Assembly: GCA_046724555.1 (NCBI GenBank)
Contig: JBKOWU010000088.1
Location: 18,442 to 82,441, forward strand
Direction: 5' to 3'
DNA: 64,000 bases
Origin: JAFAQB01 sp046724555
GTDB lineage: Archaea; Thermoproteota; Nitrososphaeria; Nitrososphaerales; Nitrososphaeraceae
Shown: positions 1 to 7,988 of the stretch, in pieces
How positions within the stretch are numbered: the stretch's first letter is position 1
How the letters are laid out: each line of letters begins with the position of its first letter
Notes under the pieces: model-generated
Database searches by the model: none
What the model was told of the DNA's origin: nothing
The model's input: only the letters and a program-made list of their open reading frames with translations
Position numbers and translations under genes: made by a program

Positions 1-63
1 CAAGATCGTAACATTTTCTACTTCATTTCCGTGGAATTTGACTACTTTCTTATCCCTTGACAA
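1..63 (-). CDS. possible N-terminal part of a gene that leaves the window
   Basis: Reading leftwards from a TTG at 61-63, the frame stays open for 21 codons to the window edge, with a hydrophilic start (SRDKKVVKFHGNEVENVTIL). A TATA-like stretch (GTTATAAACAAA on the minus strand, 91-102) lies about 30 bases upstream, as expected for an archaeal promoter with a very short leader. The visible piece is too short to assign a family. The open frame could be chance; the TATA box is the main support. Confidence 0.35.
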   Translation of the reverse strand, partial: MSRDKKVVKFHGNEVENVTIL

Positions 64-364
64 TGCGTCTCGACATACAGTTAACGTTTATTTGTTTATA
101 ACACTGTCTAAGTTCCATGGAAGATAGTAGGGAATCGTTCTTCAGAGGGGTATTACATTAACGCAACTCAACTACCATCCATTCTAGATTCTACTTCATG
201 TTGGTACTCAAAATGCTGCCCCGAATATTTGTGACTACCATCCATAAGTACTTAGTACTTAGTACATATTTTATAAAGAACTTCCTTATTGGGTATAATA
301 TTTATAGGAGTAATTACAATATTTATAATGAACGCTTCGGGATCGGAGGAAAAAATCTCAACTG

Positions 365-538
365 ATGTACAATAAAGAATCTTGCAAAGCATGTGGAAGT
401 CGGTTGACTCCCATATCATTATGTGTTATCTGTACCGAGCAGGTTTCATGGATATGCAAAAAATGCGATAGATCCTATGACGTAACTCACTCGCATAAAG
501 AGGAACCACTAGCTGAACGTTTTAATCTCAATACCTAA
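365..538 (+). CDS. small zinc-ribbon protein, 57 aa
   Basis: The frame runs from ATG at 365 to TAA at 536-538. The 57-residue product has three CxxC pairs (C7/C10, C20/C23, C31/C34) followed by H42 and H44, enough for one or two structural zinc sites, and little else. Proteins of this kind are common in ammonia-oxidising archaea and their roles are mostly unknown; nucleic-acid or protein binding is only a guess. It lies about 110 bases before the ABC substrate-binding protein and near three other short zinc-binding genes. No Shine-Dalgarno sequence is visible. The regular Cys spacing is the main evidence that it is real. Confidence 0.6.
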   Translation: MYNKESCKACGSRLTPISLCVICTEQVSWICKKCDRSYDVTHSHKEEPLAERFNLNT

Positions 539-645
539 GCGCTGAGAATAAATAAAAACAACTACTAGATTATAGTAACAGACATTCATTTTGAATAACA
601 AAGCGCAATCCTATAATGTTGATAAAATAGAAAATTAGCTAGTCA

Positions 646-1731
646 GTGTTATTAATGAATGCAAAGGTAAGTCTTGGAATATCGGCTGCGATACTCGCTG
701 GGGTAATTGTTAATTCCTTATTCTATAACGTCTCACCGAAAAGCGCAAACAACAACGTTGGTCTACCTTCTAATAGTTTGAGAATAGGCTATTTGCCAAA
801 CGTTAATCATGCTCAGGCGGTTTTGGGATTCGAAAATGGAGATTTTCAAAAACAATTGCTGAGGGATGGCATAACAGTCAAACCGCTGGTCTTCTCTGCA
901 GGACCGTCTATAATAGAAGCACTATTTGCAAACCAAATAGATATAGCATACATCGGACCCAATCCTGCCATCAATGGATACATAGTTTCCGATGGAAGAG
1001 ACCCTAGAATTATTTCAGGAGCTGCAAGCGGCGGCGCCGTTTTCGTAATAAGAAATGATTCAGGCATCAGTTCGTCCAAAGACTTCTCTGGCAAGAAATT
1101 TGCTTCCCCGCAGTTAGGTAACACCCAGGATGTTTCTCTTCGATTATTTTTATTGCGAAACGGCCACAATACTAGAGAGAATGGAGGAGACGTCGAAGTA
1201 ACCTCTGCCACTCTGCAAGACATTCTCACGTTGTTTCTAAGAAAGCAGATAGACGGCGCATGGGTGCCTGAGCCCTGGGGAGCTATGCTAGAAAATGAGG
1301 GTAACGGAAAAATTTTCATAGATGAGAGAAACCTATGGCCTGATGGTAAATTTGTTACTGCTAATATCATTGCCAGAACAGATTACTTGAACAACAACCG
1401 CGAAACTTTAAAGAAATTCCTATCGCTCCATATAGATGAGACAATGTGGATAAATAACCACAAAGATCAAGCTGTTTTGAAATTTAATACCGCCTTAAAG
1501 AAGCTTACAGGCAAGGTCATCCAAACAGACATACTACGTGAAGCCTTCTCAAGGATAGAGTTTACATACGATCCAATTAAAGAATCTCTCTTCAAATTTG
1601 CAAGAAACGAATTTGAGCTTGGTTTTCTATCGTCAAAAGGAAATAGTCCGCACCCTGAATTGTCCGGTATTTATGAACTGAAGCTTCTAAACAGTGTGCT
1701 TACAGAAAAAGGTTTGCCTCAGATCAAATAA
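646..1731 (+). CDS. ABC transporter substrate-binding protein, NMT1/SsuA/NrtA type
   Basis: This is a 361-residue extracytoplasmic solute receptor. An uncleaved anchor or signal segment (about residues 8-26) precedes a type II periplasmic-binding fold starting near residue 45 (LRIGYLPN). Family hallmarks are the AYIGPNPAI segment (101-109), QLGNTQD (156-162) and VPEPWG (207-212). The family binds sulfonates, nitrate, bicarbonate, thiamine precursors or similar small anions; the ligand cannot be read from sequence. There is no lipobox cysteine, so anchoring is probably by the N-terminal helix. The start is GTG at 646 or, equally well, ATG at 655. No permease or ATPase gene is adjacent, so its partners must be encoded elsewhere. 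Confidence 0.85.
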   Translation: MLLMNAKVSLGISAAILAGVIVNSLFYNVSPKSANNNVGLPSNSLRIGYLPNVNHAQAVLGFENGDFQKQLLRDGITVKPLVFSAGPSIIEALFANQIDIAYIGPNPAINGYIVSDGRDPRIISGAASGGAVFVIRNDSGISSSKDFSGKKFASPQLGNTQDVSLRLFLLRNGHNTRENGGDVEVTSATLQDILTLFLRKQIDGAWVPEPWGAMLENEGNGKIFIDERNLWPDGKFVTANIIARTDYLNNNRETLKKFLSLHIDETMWINNHKDQAVLKFNTALKKLTGKVIQTDILREAFSRIEFTYDPIKESLFKFARNEFELGFLSSKGNSPHPELSGIYELKLLNSVLTEKGLPQIK

Positions 1732-1931
1732 GAATATGCATACTCTTGAAAGTAGGTAACTTTGCAGTTCATTAATGGTAGTATTATTAAATAAAATCGT
1801 AGTTAGAACAATGATTTATCTATAGCTATAATGTTTCTTCCTAGAAAAAAATAAAGATATTTCATTATAACATAAACCAGAATCAATAAGACAAAGTGAT
1901 AAAATAAAATACAATAGTCAATATTACAACA

Positions 1932-2123
1932 ATGGTACGCTCATTTGTTATCAGCAATGGACACCGTACAAGAAGGATGGTTAGTATCATCAAAACCAAA
2001 CAAAAGGGCCTTTGCTATTTGTGCAGAATGGAAATCCGTGATACCGACACTATCGTAAGTCATGGTCATACGAACAGACACTATTACCATAAAGGATGCG
2101 CAGAAAAATTGCACATTTTATAG
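1932..2123 (+). CDS. small zinc-finger protein, 63 aa
   Basis: This is a 63-residue basic protein. After an Arg/Lys-rich N-terminus it has a CYLC pair (about residues 28-31), a short hydrophilic loop and a C-terminal HYYHKGC group (about 50-56), an arrangement like a treble-clef or HNH-type zinc knuckle without an obvious nuclease active site. It probably binds nucleic acid or another protein. It stands alone between the ABC binding protein and an opposing zinc-ribbon gene. The ATG start follows a long AT-rich leader. Confidence that it is coding is moderate and rests on the ordered metal ligands. Confidence 0.6.
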   Translation: MVRSFVISNGHRTRRMVSIIKTKQKGLCYLCRMEIRDTDTIVSHGHTNRHYYHKGCAEKLHIL

Positions 2124-2227
2124 GGAGAAATGGTATTACGCTAAATCCAATGTTTTGTTTTGAACTTTTTTATAAAATGCGCTAGTACGAGGACACGAAC
2201 TGGGATGTATCTGGGTATATCTCGGCA

Positions 2228-2491
2228 CTATTCTTGAAGTGATTGATTGCTTTCAAATCCAAAATAACATGAATGGCAGTGGTTTTTACCATAAATGACT
2301 CCATAATTTCCGCACTTGGCGCAAGTCTTGTCATAATCAACTGTTGAATCAAGCGATTTGGCTCTTTGTAGGCACTTGCCACATATAGGTGCGTCCAGAT
2401 GATAACTCGATAGAAATCCAGCACCGCACTGCGAGCATCTAAAGCTATACATTTTGCCCTTCGGTTTCCAAGCTCGGAATAATTTGATCAT
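2228..2491 (-). CDS. small double zinc-ribbon protein, 87 aa
   Basis: The 87-residue product has two zinc-ribbon halves. The first is CSQCG...CGKC (about residues 19-40) and the second CAKCGNYGV...CHSC (about 57-75), each a CxxC pair followed by another CxxC. The spacing resembles RPB9/TFIIS-like or rubredoxin-knuckle ribbons, but no acidic catalytic hairpin is visible, so a transcription-factor role is not shown. An 80-residue frame on the same strand (2182-2424) overlaps it out of phase and has no such pattern, so this frame was chosen. It converges with the 63-residue zinc protein to its left. Confidence 0.6.
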   Translation of the reverse strand: MIKLFRAWKPKGKMYSFRCSQCGAGFLSSYHLDAPICGKCLQRAKSLDSTVDYDKTCAKCGNYGVIYGKNHCHSCYFGFESNQSLQE

Positions 2492-2652
2492 GCTCTACTT
2501 TAAAGTGTGTACGTATGTATCATGATTTAATTGTTGGCAACCTTATCCTCTCTAGCATAGAACAGGGAAAAACAAAACAATACAAAACAATACAATTCTT
2601 AATCTAGCACGTACCAGCTAACAATATAAACAATTAGCGTGTAAGAGGTATC

Positions 2653-2823
2653 ATGTGGGGTTTAGGTATATATTTAATGAGGATAGCCGATTACCTAAGG
2701 GGAAGAGAACTTAGAAGAAGGAGATTAGGAGGGTCAAAGGTCTGTAGGGTATGCGGACGCAAATTCGATGAAGAAGATGAATTAGATGTGCATACAAGAG
2801 AGGAACATCCAAACATGGTTTAG
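2653..2823 (+). CDS. C2H2-type zinc-finger protein, 56 aa
   Basis: ATG at 2653 to TAG at 2821-2823 encodes 56 residues: a very basic first half (GRELRRRRLGG around residues 17-27) followed by one classical C2H2 finger with C31, C34, H47 and H52 (CRVCGRKFDEEDELDVH). The finger plus basic arm suggests a DNA- or RNA-binding protein. Such single-finger mini-proteins are recurrent in Thaumarchaeota. A purine-rich sequence just before the ATG (AAGAGGT, 2644-2650) could serve as a ribosome-binding site. It is the fourth short zinc-binding gene within 2.5 kb. Confidence 0.65.
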   Translation: MWGLGIYLMRIADYLRGRELRRRRLGGSKVCRVCGRKFDEEDELDVHTREEHPNMV

Positions 2824-3129
2824 TTGAATTACCATATTGTAATCTCTTAACGTAACTAGGTCCTAAGAATAGCCTAGATGCATTGTCAATAAACTTAACA
2901 CATTACAACATATCTATATGCAACGATTAGCAGCTGCTCATGTGTGGTTTGCATGACTCGTCTAATTTTATGTGTTATTAATGTCAGCTTAGCTGACTTA
3001 TAGTCTCTTGCTTGCTTGCGTCTTATATAAGCATAGACCGGCTGTACAGGGGATGGCAGGCTGGATCAAGAAGAGAATTATAGATTAATAGCGTATAACT
3101 CTTTTTAGTTCGATTGTGATGCGAAGGAT
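2824..3129. other. intergenic stretch with a TATA box and a mini-ORF
   Basis: No gene of ordinary length is visible. A good TATA box (TCTTATATAAG, 3021-3031) lies 22 bases before an ATG (3053) that opens an 11-codon frame ending at 3088 (MAGWIKKRIID). A second TATA-like stretch (CGTATAACT, about 3091-3099) is placed correctly for the gene at 3130. Confidence 0.4.
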
Positions 3130-3378
3130 ATGGCAGAAACAACAAAACATCAAACAACTGGATTAGAAAACACGACCTTCGATATTCTCATCGCGCTTGG
3201 AAAGGAGGCACAGTTTTTGTACTCAACTATTGACACATATACTTCAGACGCAGAAAAAGCTAATAGATCTGACTTGGTCAATATGTGGAACACTATAAAA
3301 CAAGATAGGCAAAGACACATGCAGATGCTAAGAGAGGCCTTGGAGAAGGAAGCAAAAGAAGAAAAGCTTAAGAGATGA
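3130..3378 (+). CDS. conserved small helical protein, 82 aa
   Basis: The 82-residue protein is predicted to be almost wholly alpha-helical: an LENTTFDILIALGKEAQFLY helix, then a charged helix with DRQRHMQMLREALEKEAKEEK at the end. The spacing of acidic residues and histidine gives it the look of a half four-helix bundle, but the ferritin-type ExxH ligands are not complete. It has no cysteine and no membrane segment. I do not recognise a named family. Codon use looks typical of the window, and a TATA-like element lies about 35 bases upstream. Confidence 0.65.
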   Translation: MAETTKHQTTGLENTTFDILIALGKEAQFLYSTIDTYTSDAEKANRSDLVNMWNTIKQDRQRHMQMLREALEKEAKEEKLKR

Positions 3379-3620
3379 TCCGCATCTAATACAAGAAACG
3401 AAGTTTAACCCTTGGCTTTTGAATTTTGAATCATTGCCAATCCCTCTGGTCCTTTTTATTGAGTGCTTGCTATGCGAGATATGTACAATTTCGACCCTGA
3501 CGGCTGATGCATCTTGAGTCGTCCAGTGTTAAGCACTGCACATATATGGTCTCGCTCAATTGTGTTCCAGCAATATAAGAGACTATGAACCACCATTGCA
3601 AAAACAAAGTTGTGGCTATG

Positions 3621-3998
3621 TCAAGATACTAATGCCGCTTTGAGACTTTCCAGACACTGAGAAAACAAAGTAGTGTTTTTCTTCAAAATTACCCTTGTGA
3701 ATCTATCAATAGTGAATACATGCTGCCTTTGAAAAGTGCTTGGAATGAATCCTCCATAACTAAAAACTTGGATCACGACATACTTGTCCGCTAATGTAGC
3801 AACTTCTTCTTGCACGCATGTATCGTTTTCCTCGATAACGTTTCTATATAATATAAATGGAATTTCTTTACTACTTAGTATAGTAGAAGCCTTTCTGAGT
3901 TTATCAACCAATATATCCATTAGCCAGTCCTCAACTATGACCTGCTTTTCCTCAAAGGACTCTAGCTCACTGGGTATACTCAGATCCTGCTTGATCAA
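3621..3998 (-). CDS. conserved hypothetical protein, 125 aa
   Basis: The 125-residue soluble protein starts with an acidic helical part (residues 1-45) followed by a beta-rich half (FILYRNVIEE, YVVIQVFSYGG, QHVFTIDRFTRVILKK). There is no signal peptide, membrane segment or recognisable catalytic motif. The composition is protein-like in this frame, whereas the 84-residue frame on the opposite strand (3784-4038) is Ser-rich and looks like its shadow. It is divergent from the UbiD gene and separated from it by about 300 bases. Function unknown. Confidence 0.55.
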   Translation of the reverse strand: MIKQDLSIPSELESFEEKQVIVEDWLMDILVDKLRKASTILSSKEIPFILYRNVIEENDTCVQEEVATLADKYVVIQVFSYGGFIPSTFQRQHVFTIDRFTRVILKKNTTLFSQCLESLKAALVS

Positions 3999-4299
3999 TG
4001 GTCGTTATGATGTTAATTCCCTACTTAAATGCGTATGACAAGAAAGTTTGACATATCATACAGGAACTCTTCGGTCCTGTGTGTTAAAATCAGTGTTCTT
4101 ATTTTAGGCATATCATGAAACACAAGCTTCTAAATGAACTCTATTAGATTCACATATAGACTTATACACTGACCGCATTCGTTCGATCGAAATTCTAAAA
4201 AATAGAAATATTTCTTATTCTCGTATTCATAGATTCAATGCTTAATCAAAGCATTCTATGTAGGTAAAGCTTATCTTACGTTGATGGGCCATTCCGTTC
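3999..4299. other. divergent intergenic region
   Basis: About 300 bases between the leftward unknown gene and the rightward ubiD-like gene. It is AT-rich with several scattered TA-rich stretches; it must hold both promoters, but I cannot single out one convincing TATA box, repeat or RNA gene. Confidence 0.3.
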
Positions 4300-5751
4300 A
4301 TGCCTTTTGAAAGTCTGCGAGACTATATGGAAGCACTCGACAATGCCGGACAGCTAAAAAGGGTGAGAGCAAAGGTAAGCCCAAATTTGGAAGTTGCAGA
4401 GATCATGAGGCGGGCTATGTATGCACAATCTCAGCCGGCAATATTGTTCGAAAACGTACAAAATTCATCGATGCCGATTCTTGGTAACGCATTTGGAACA
4501 ATGGATAGATTGCATATAGCTCTGGACACCAGCGATTTTACGGAAATCGGAGGAAGAATAGTGCAATTAACTAAATTCAAAATACCATCTGGGAAGTTAG
4601 ATAAGCTTAAAATGTTGCCTAAGCTTTCAGAGATCGCTGACTATGGTCCTAAACACGTCGATTCTGGACCTGTTATGGAGATAGTAAAAACTGATAATGC
4701 AAGCTTTGACTCTTTGCCCATATTGAAATCATTTGTCGGGGATGCTGGAAAATTCATTACTTTTGGTCTAACTATTACGAAACATCCTGAAAGCGCTGTC
4801 CCGAATATGGGGGTTTACAGGATGCAGATTATCGATGAAAAAACAGCCATAATGCATTGGCAGATACATAAGCGCGGAGCGGAGCATTACCAAATTATGA
4901 AAAAATCAAATAAAAGGATTGAAGTAGCAGTTGCTATAGGAGCGGATCCTGCTACAATCTTTAGCGCGGTTGCACCAGTTCCTGAAGGTCTAGACAAATT
5001 CCTCTTTTCAGGAATTACCAGAAAGAAGGGTATCAAGCTCATAAGATGTTCTACTGTCGATTTGGAAGTTCCTGCAAACGCGGAAATAGTGCTAGAAGGA
5101 TACGTATCTCCAAATGATGTTGTCCTGGAGGGTCCATTCGGGGATCATACTGGTTATTATACCCCAGCTGAGCTATTCCCTACGTTTACTTTAACGGCAA
5201 TCATGCAACGACACGATCCCATTTACTTGACCACGGTCGTAGGCAAGCCAATCTTAGAAGACGCATATATAGGCAAAGTTATTGAGCGCTCATTTTTGCC
5301 GTTGATACAGATGCTACAACCCGAAGTAGTTGACATTTCTATGCCCCCTGAATGTTGGTTCCAAGGACTGGCCGTAGTTTCAGTACGAAAGCGATATCCA
5401 GGTCAAGCAAAAAAAGTTATGATGGGTTTATGGGGGATGGGACAACTTTCCTTGACGAAAATACTTGTGGCAGTAGATCCAGACATTGACGTGCACAATA
5501 CAAGTGAAGTATTGTGGGCCATAACCACTAGGGCTGATCCAAAACGTGACACGATGATAATTGAAAATACCCCTACAGATACCCTGGACCCCGCTTCTCC
5601 TTTACCCAACCTAGGATCTAAGATGGGTATCGACGCAACTACAAAGTGGAGAGAGGAAGGATATACTAGAGAAGCCCAAGAATTAGCTGTAGTAGACGAG
5701 GAAACGAGGTCTTTGGTGAACCGCAAGTGGAGGGAATATGGTTTCGTCTAG
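4300..5751 (+). CDS. UbiD family prenylated-FMN decarboxylase
   Basis: The 483-residue protein is a full-length UbiD family member. It shows N-x-G-x-YR-x-Q (169-176) and the hallmark EGPFGDHTGYY (277-287), which contribute prenyl-FMN, metal and catalytic Glu/Arg contacts. In archaea a UbiD homologue decarboxylates trans-anhydromevalonate 5-phosphate to isopentenyl phosphate in the modified mevalonate pathway; that is the most likely job in an organism that must make isoprenoid lipids. The alternative, decarboxylation of a quinone precursor or another aromatic acid, cannot be excluded. The dehydratase subunits and UbiX are not adjacent. A stem-loop with a T-run follows the gene. Confidence 0.85.
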   Translation: MPFESLRDYMEALDNAGQLKRVRAKVSPNLEVAEIMRRAMYAQSQPAILFENVQNSSMPILGNAFGTMDRLHIALDTSDFTEIGGRIVQLTKFKIPSGKLDKLKMLPKLSEIADYGPKHVDSGPVMEIVKTDNASFDSLPILKSFVGDAGKFITFGLTITKHPESAVPNMGVYRMQIIDEKTAIMHWQIHKRGAEHYQIMKKSNKRIEVAVAIGADPATIFSAVAPVPEGLDKFLFSGITRKKGIKLIRCSTVDLEVPANAEIVLEGYVSPNDVVLEGPFGDHTGYYTPAELFPTFTLTAIMQRHDPIYLTTVVGKPILEDAYIGKVIERSFLPLIQMLQPEVVDISMPPECWFQGLAVVSVRKRYPGQAKKVMMGLWGMGQLSLTKILVAVDPDIDVHNTSEVLWAITTRADPKRDTMIIENTPTDTLDPASPLPNLGSKMGIDATTKWREEGYTREAQELAVVDEETRSLVNRKWREYGFV

Positions 5752-5800
5752 ACCTCCAATATAGGATGGCCACAGTTTAGATAGTAATATTCAACCCTAT

Positions 5801-5828
5801 GATTGAAAAATCGTGGTCAATCTTTTTT
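5801..5828 (+). terminator. stem-loop plus T-run after the UbiD gene
   Basis: GATTGA (5801-5806) pairs with TCAATC (5817-5822) around a 10-base loop and is followed directly by six T residues (5823-5828), 50-80 bases past the stop codon. The layout is that of an intrinsic terminator; in archaea the T-run alone often suffices. Confidence 0.45.
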
Positions 5829-6024
5829 CATAAAATTATTTTCTTCAGCTACAATGATCCATTCATTCATTGATATTAATGGGATTCATCAGGTTGTAGA
5901 ATACCTTTATTAGTATATCTTATAGATCAGTAGTTATACACAGTTTTGAACCTCAGCAAAAATCTTGATATCCTTACTTATCAGAGGAAATAACGCATAA
6001 TTGTTTGGAAGGTAATTAAGCTAA

Positions 6025-6042
6025 GAATATATAAAATATAAA
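6025..6042 (+). promoter_or_regulatory. distal TATA element before the Dps-like gene
   Basis: An uninterrupted TA-rich box (AATATATAAAATATAAA) sits about 120 bases before the Dps-like start and would give a leader of roughly 90 bases. A second, weaker TATA (CTTTTATAGTC, about 6124-6134) sits at the distance expected for a leaderless message, so the gene may have two promoters. Confidence 0.45.
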
Positions 6043-6153
6043 CCGCGCAGCCAGTTGTGAATTTAAACATCATCTCAGACAGGAGGCTCATGAACTTCAT
6101 AGACTTCCAGAGTTTGAAAAACCCTTTTATAGTCTTGTCATTGTCATTTCAAT

Positions 6154-6747
6154 ATGGCAAGCAATACAAAAGCAACAGTTCCAAAAATTGTTGCCTTGGA
6201 GGTTTTGGAGAAAAATGGTGTCAATATAGAAAGGCTAAAAGAATTAATTACGAAAGGAGTAGGAGCAGAATTTACAACGTATTACTATTATACAATCCTA
6301 CGAATGCATTGTACTGGGCTCGAGGGTGAGGGGATCAAAGAGATAGTCGAGGACGCACGTATAGAAGATAGAAATCATTTTGAAGCGATGGTGCCGCGCC
6401 TATATGAACTAGGAGGGAGTCTGCCACGGGACATTAGAAAGTTCGCCGATCAAGCTGGCTGTCCTGATGCATATCTTCCAGATAATTGGGAAGATCTGGC
6501 CTCAATACTGAAAGTATTATTGGAAGCTGAACAATGTGCTATCAGATCATGGGGAGAAGTTTGTGATATGACCTCGGGCAAAGACCCAAGAACATATGAC
6601 ATTGCACAAAAGATTATGGCAGAAGAAATTGAGCATGAAGCGTGGTTTATAGAACTTCTTTCCAAAAGACCATCAGGACACTTTCGAAGGAAATTTGCTG
6701 GTCAGTCGCCCCACACTGGAGAACAGGGAGGCCTTATACACCTTTAG
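6154..6747 (+). CDS. Dps-like ferritin-fold protein (DpsL)
   Basis: The 197-residue protein belongs to the archaeal/bacterial DPS-like branch of the ferritin superfamily, which oxidises Fe(II) with peroxide and stores iron, protecting DNA. It has an EFTTYYYY helix with E39, an EDRNH motif (71-75), E126 and an EEIEH motif (157-161), which together supply a di-iron site. Cysteines 103 and 128 match the extra Cys pair typical of DPSL ('thioferritin') proteins. The tail after residue 170 is basic and hydrophilic. ATG at 6154 was chosen because the fold starts shortly after it and a TATA-like box lies about 25 bases upstream. Expression is likely tied to oxidative or iron stress. Confidence 0.85.
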   Translation: MASNTKATVPKIVALEVLEKNGVNIERLKELITKGVGAEFTTYYYYTILRMHCTGLEGEGIKEIVEDARIEDRNHFEAMVPRLYELGGSLPRDIRKFADQAGCPDAYLPDNWEDLASILKVLLEAEQCAIRSWGEVCDMTSGKDPRTYDIAQKIMAEEIEHEAWFIELLSKRPSGHFRRKFAGQSPHTGEQGGLIHL

Positions 6748-6773
6748 GACAGTAACAAGACACATTTCCCTTT

Positions 6774-6890
6774 TTATTGATATGCGGCTGACATGTTGTT
6801 GAAGTATTCTCTAACCTGTTCAGCCATTGATTCAGCTCTTAGTGATGACTTTAATGTTAAAATCTCTAATCCGATCAGCTTTGCAAACAC
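6774..6890 (-). CDS. possible very short protein, 38 aa
   Basis: On the minus strand a GTG at 6888-6890 opens a 38-codon frame ending at TAA (6774-6776): a hydrophobic start (FAKLIGLEILTLKSSLRAE) then MAEQVREYFNNMSAAYQ. The residue pattern looks like real protein rather than random translation, and the stretch has no other occupant, but the start is weak and no promoter is obvious. It could be the tail of a decayed gene. Confidence 0.25.
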   Translation of the reverse strand: MFAKLIGLEILTLKSSLRAESMAEQVREYFNNMSAAYQ

Positions 6891-6919
6891 AAATACATAG
6901 TTAATACGAAGCTACACTA

Positions 6920-7261
6920 TTGACAAGCAATTGTCAGGTTTGTGGATCAAGGTTTGGAACCCTTTCATGTGGGTACTGCAATATGCAAGTTTGTTCATCG
7001 TGCTTTATGCAAGAGAAGAATAGGTGCGTAAAATGTGCAAGAGCCATAAAACCTCCATATAGATTTCTTAAACGCAACTCACCATTCATAGGGTTATTCG
7101 TTGCACTCTGGTTTTTTACTTCTGGGTTTTATCCGTTTCCATTATATATTGCAACTGGAAAGCCACTTGATCCTGTCATTATGCAACCTATTCTCATTGC
7201 CACTGTGATAATGATCATACCTTTTGCATTCCTGATCGTTGCATGGAAAAAGCGTCCCTAA
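6920..7261 (+). CDS. zinc-ribbon protein with two membrane helices, 113 aa
   Basis: The N-terminal 40 residues hold four CxxC-type pairs (C5/C8, C17/C20, C25/C28, C36/C39), the cross-braced pattern of a B-box or double zinc ribbon. Two membrane helices follow (about 54-73 and 85-107) with a short basic tail. The zinc module probably faces the cytoplasm and tethers a partner to the membrane. The start is TTG at 6920; the next possible start (Met22) would cut off half the zinc ligands, so TTG is preferred. It is followed by the J-domain gene in the same direction, about 90 bases away, with its own TATA box. Confidence 0.7.
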   Translation: MTSNCQVCGSRFGTLSCGYCNMQVCSSCFMQEKNRCVKCARAIKPPYRFLKRNSPFIGLFVALWFFTSGFYPFPLYIATGKPLDPVIMQPILIATVIMIIPFAFLIVAWKKRP

Positions 7262-7330
7262 CCAAATTAACACTGACCAGAAATTCTCGAGCGAATAAAG
7301 TCGAAAAATGAAATTGTGAGCTCCAGATCA

Positions 7331-7341
7331 CGTTTATATTG
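7331..7341 (+). promoter_or_regulatory. TATA box of the J-domain gene
   Basis: CGTTTATATTG ends about 13 bases before ATG 7354, with its centre 18-22 bases upstream. This argues that the upstream in-frame TTG at 7339, which overlaps the box itself, is not the translation start. Confidence 0.5.
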
Positions 7342-7353
7342 ATATTATTCATT

Positions 7354-7824
7354 ATGTATAGCAAAGTGACAGATCCATATAGCATACTAGGTGTGAGTAC
7401 AAGTGCTTCTCCTGCAGAAATAAGACAATCCTTCAGAGAGTTAGCGTTAAAATATCATCCGGATAAGAACAAAAACTCTGAAGAATCTAGCCAAAAATTC
7501 ATGCAAATAGTTGAAGCCTATAGGGTCCTCACTGAGAATAGTGCAAGAAAAGAGCACTATCACAAGAACAGCTATGGTGGGTCCTACGCATACTCTGCGT
7601 CAAGCTATAAATGGATTTCTTCTAATTTAAACGGGTTTTACGACCACTTAAAGAGAACTCAGAGAATAACTTCAAACACTCATGGTCACACAATTAGGTA
7701 CATTGGTAAAACCACAAATACACTCATGAGAAAGGGACCAATGGTTTTAATAAGTTCTATTGCAACAGCGGCCAGGTCATTTGCTATTAACGCTTCACCA
7801 AGCGAAGAGGGCCACTCTCAGTGA
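7354..7824 (+). CDS. J-domain (DnaJ-like) co-chaperone
   Basis: A J-domain occupies the first 65-70 residues, with the invariant HPD at 35-37 (KYHPDKNKN) that stimulates the Hsp70 ATPase. The rest (70-156) lacks the Gly/Phe-rich linker, zinc-finger and C-terminal beta domains of full DnaJ, so it is a type III J-protein with a private C-terminal part (a possible amphipathic segment near residues 128-145). It probably delivers specific clients to DnaK. ATG at 7354 is preferred over TTG at 7339 because a TATA box overlaps the latter. No dnaK or grpE is adjacent. Confidence 0.8.
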   Translation: MYSKVTDPYSILGVSTSASPAEIRQSFRELALKYHPDKNKNSEESSQKFMQIVEAYRVLTENSARKEHYHKNSYGGSYAYSASSYKWISSNLNGFYDHLKRTQRITSNTHGHTIRYIGKTTNTLMRKGPMVLISSIATAARSFAINASPSEEGHSQ

Positions 7825-7929
7825 CCTAGGATCAGTATAGGTCGTCTTTGCACCTTCACGCTACTCCCCTTGCCGCTTTGTGATTAAAAGAAATATTTCT
7901 GTAAATTCTCTCAGTGATATCCCTTTCAA

Positions 7930-7947
7930 TTTGTCATATCTGACAAA
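7930..7947 (+). promoter_or_regulatory. perfect inverted repeat, probable operator
   Basis: TTTGTCA-TATC-TGACAAA is a perfect 7-base inverted repeat with a 4-base spacer, ending 4 bases before the TATA box of the HTH regulator. The position over the BRE/TFB site fits repression or activation by a dimeric helix-turn-helix protein, most simply the product of the gene it precedes. Confidence 0.55.
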
Positions 7948-7950
7948 GAA

Positions 7951-7961
7951 TCTTTATATAG
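7951..7961 (+). promoter_or_regulatory. TATA box of the HTH regulator
   Basis: TCTTTATATAG is centred about 32 bases before the ATG at 7989, giving a near-leaderless transcript. Confidence 0.55.
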
Positions 7962-7988
7962 CTTAAAAAAAGAGATTAGCCAGGGCTA

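Noticed and set aside
846..1370. 174-codon minus-strand frame
   Set aside because: It is antisense to the ABC substrate-binding gene, whose family motifs are obvious; the antisense product has no motif.
6057..6329. 90-codon frame overlapping the Dps-like gene
   Set aside because: It overlaps the start of the ferritin-fold gene in another phase and has no recognisable features; the Dps-like frame has complete motifs.
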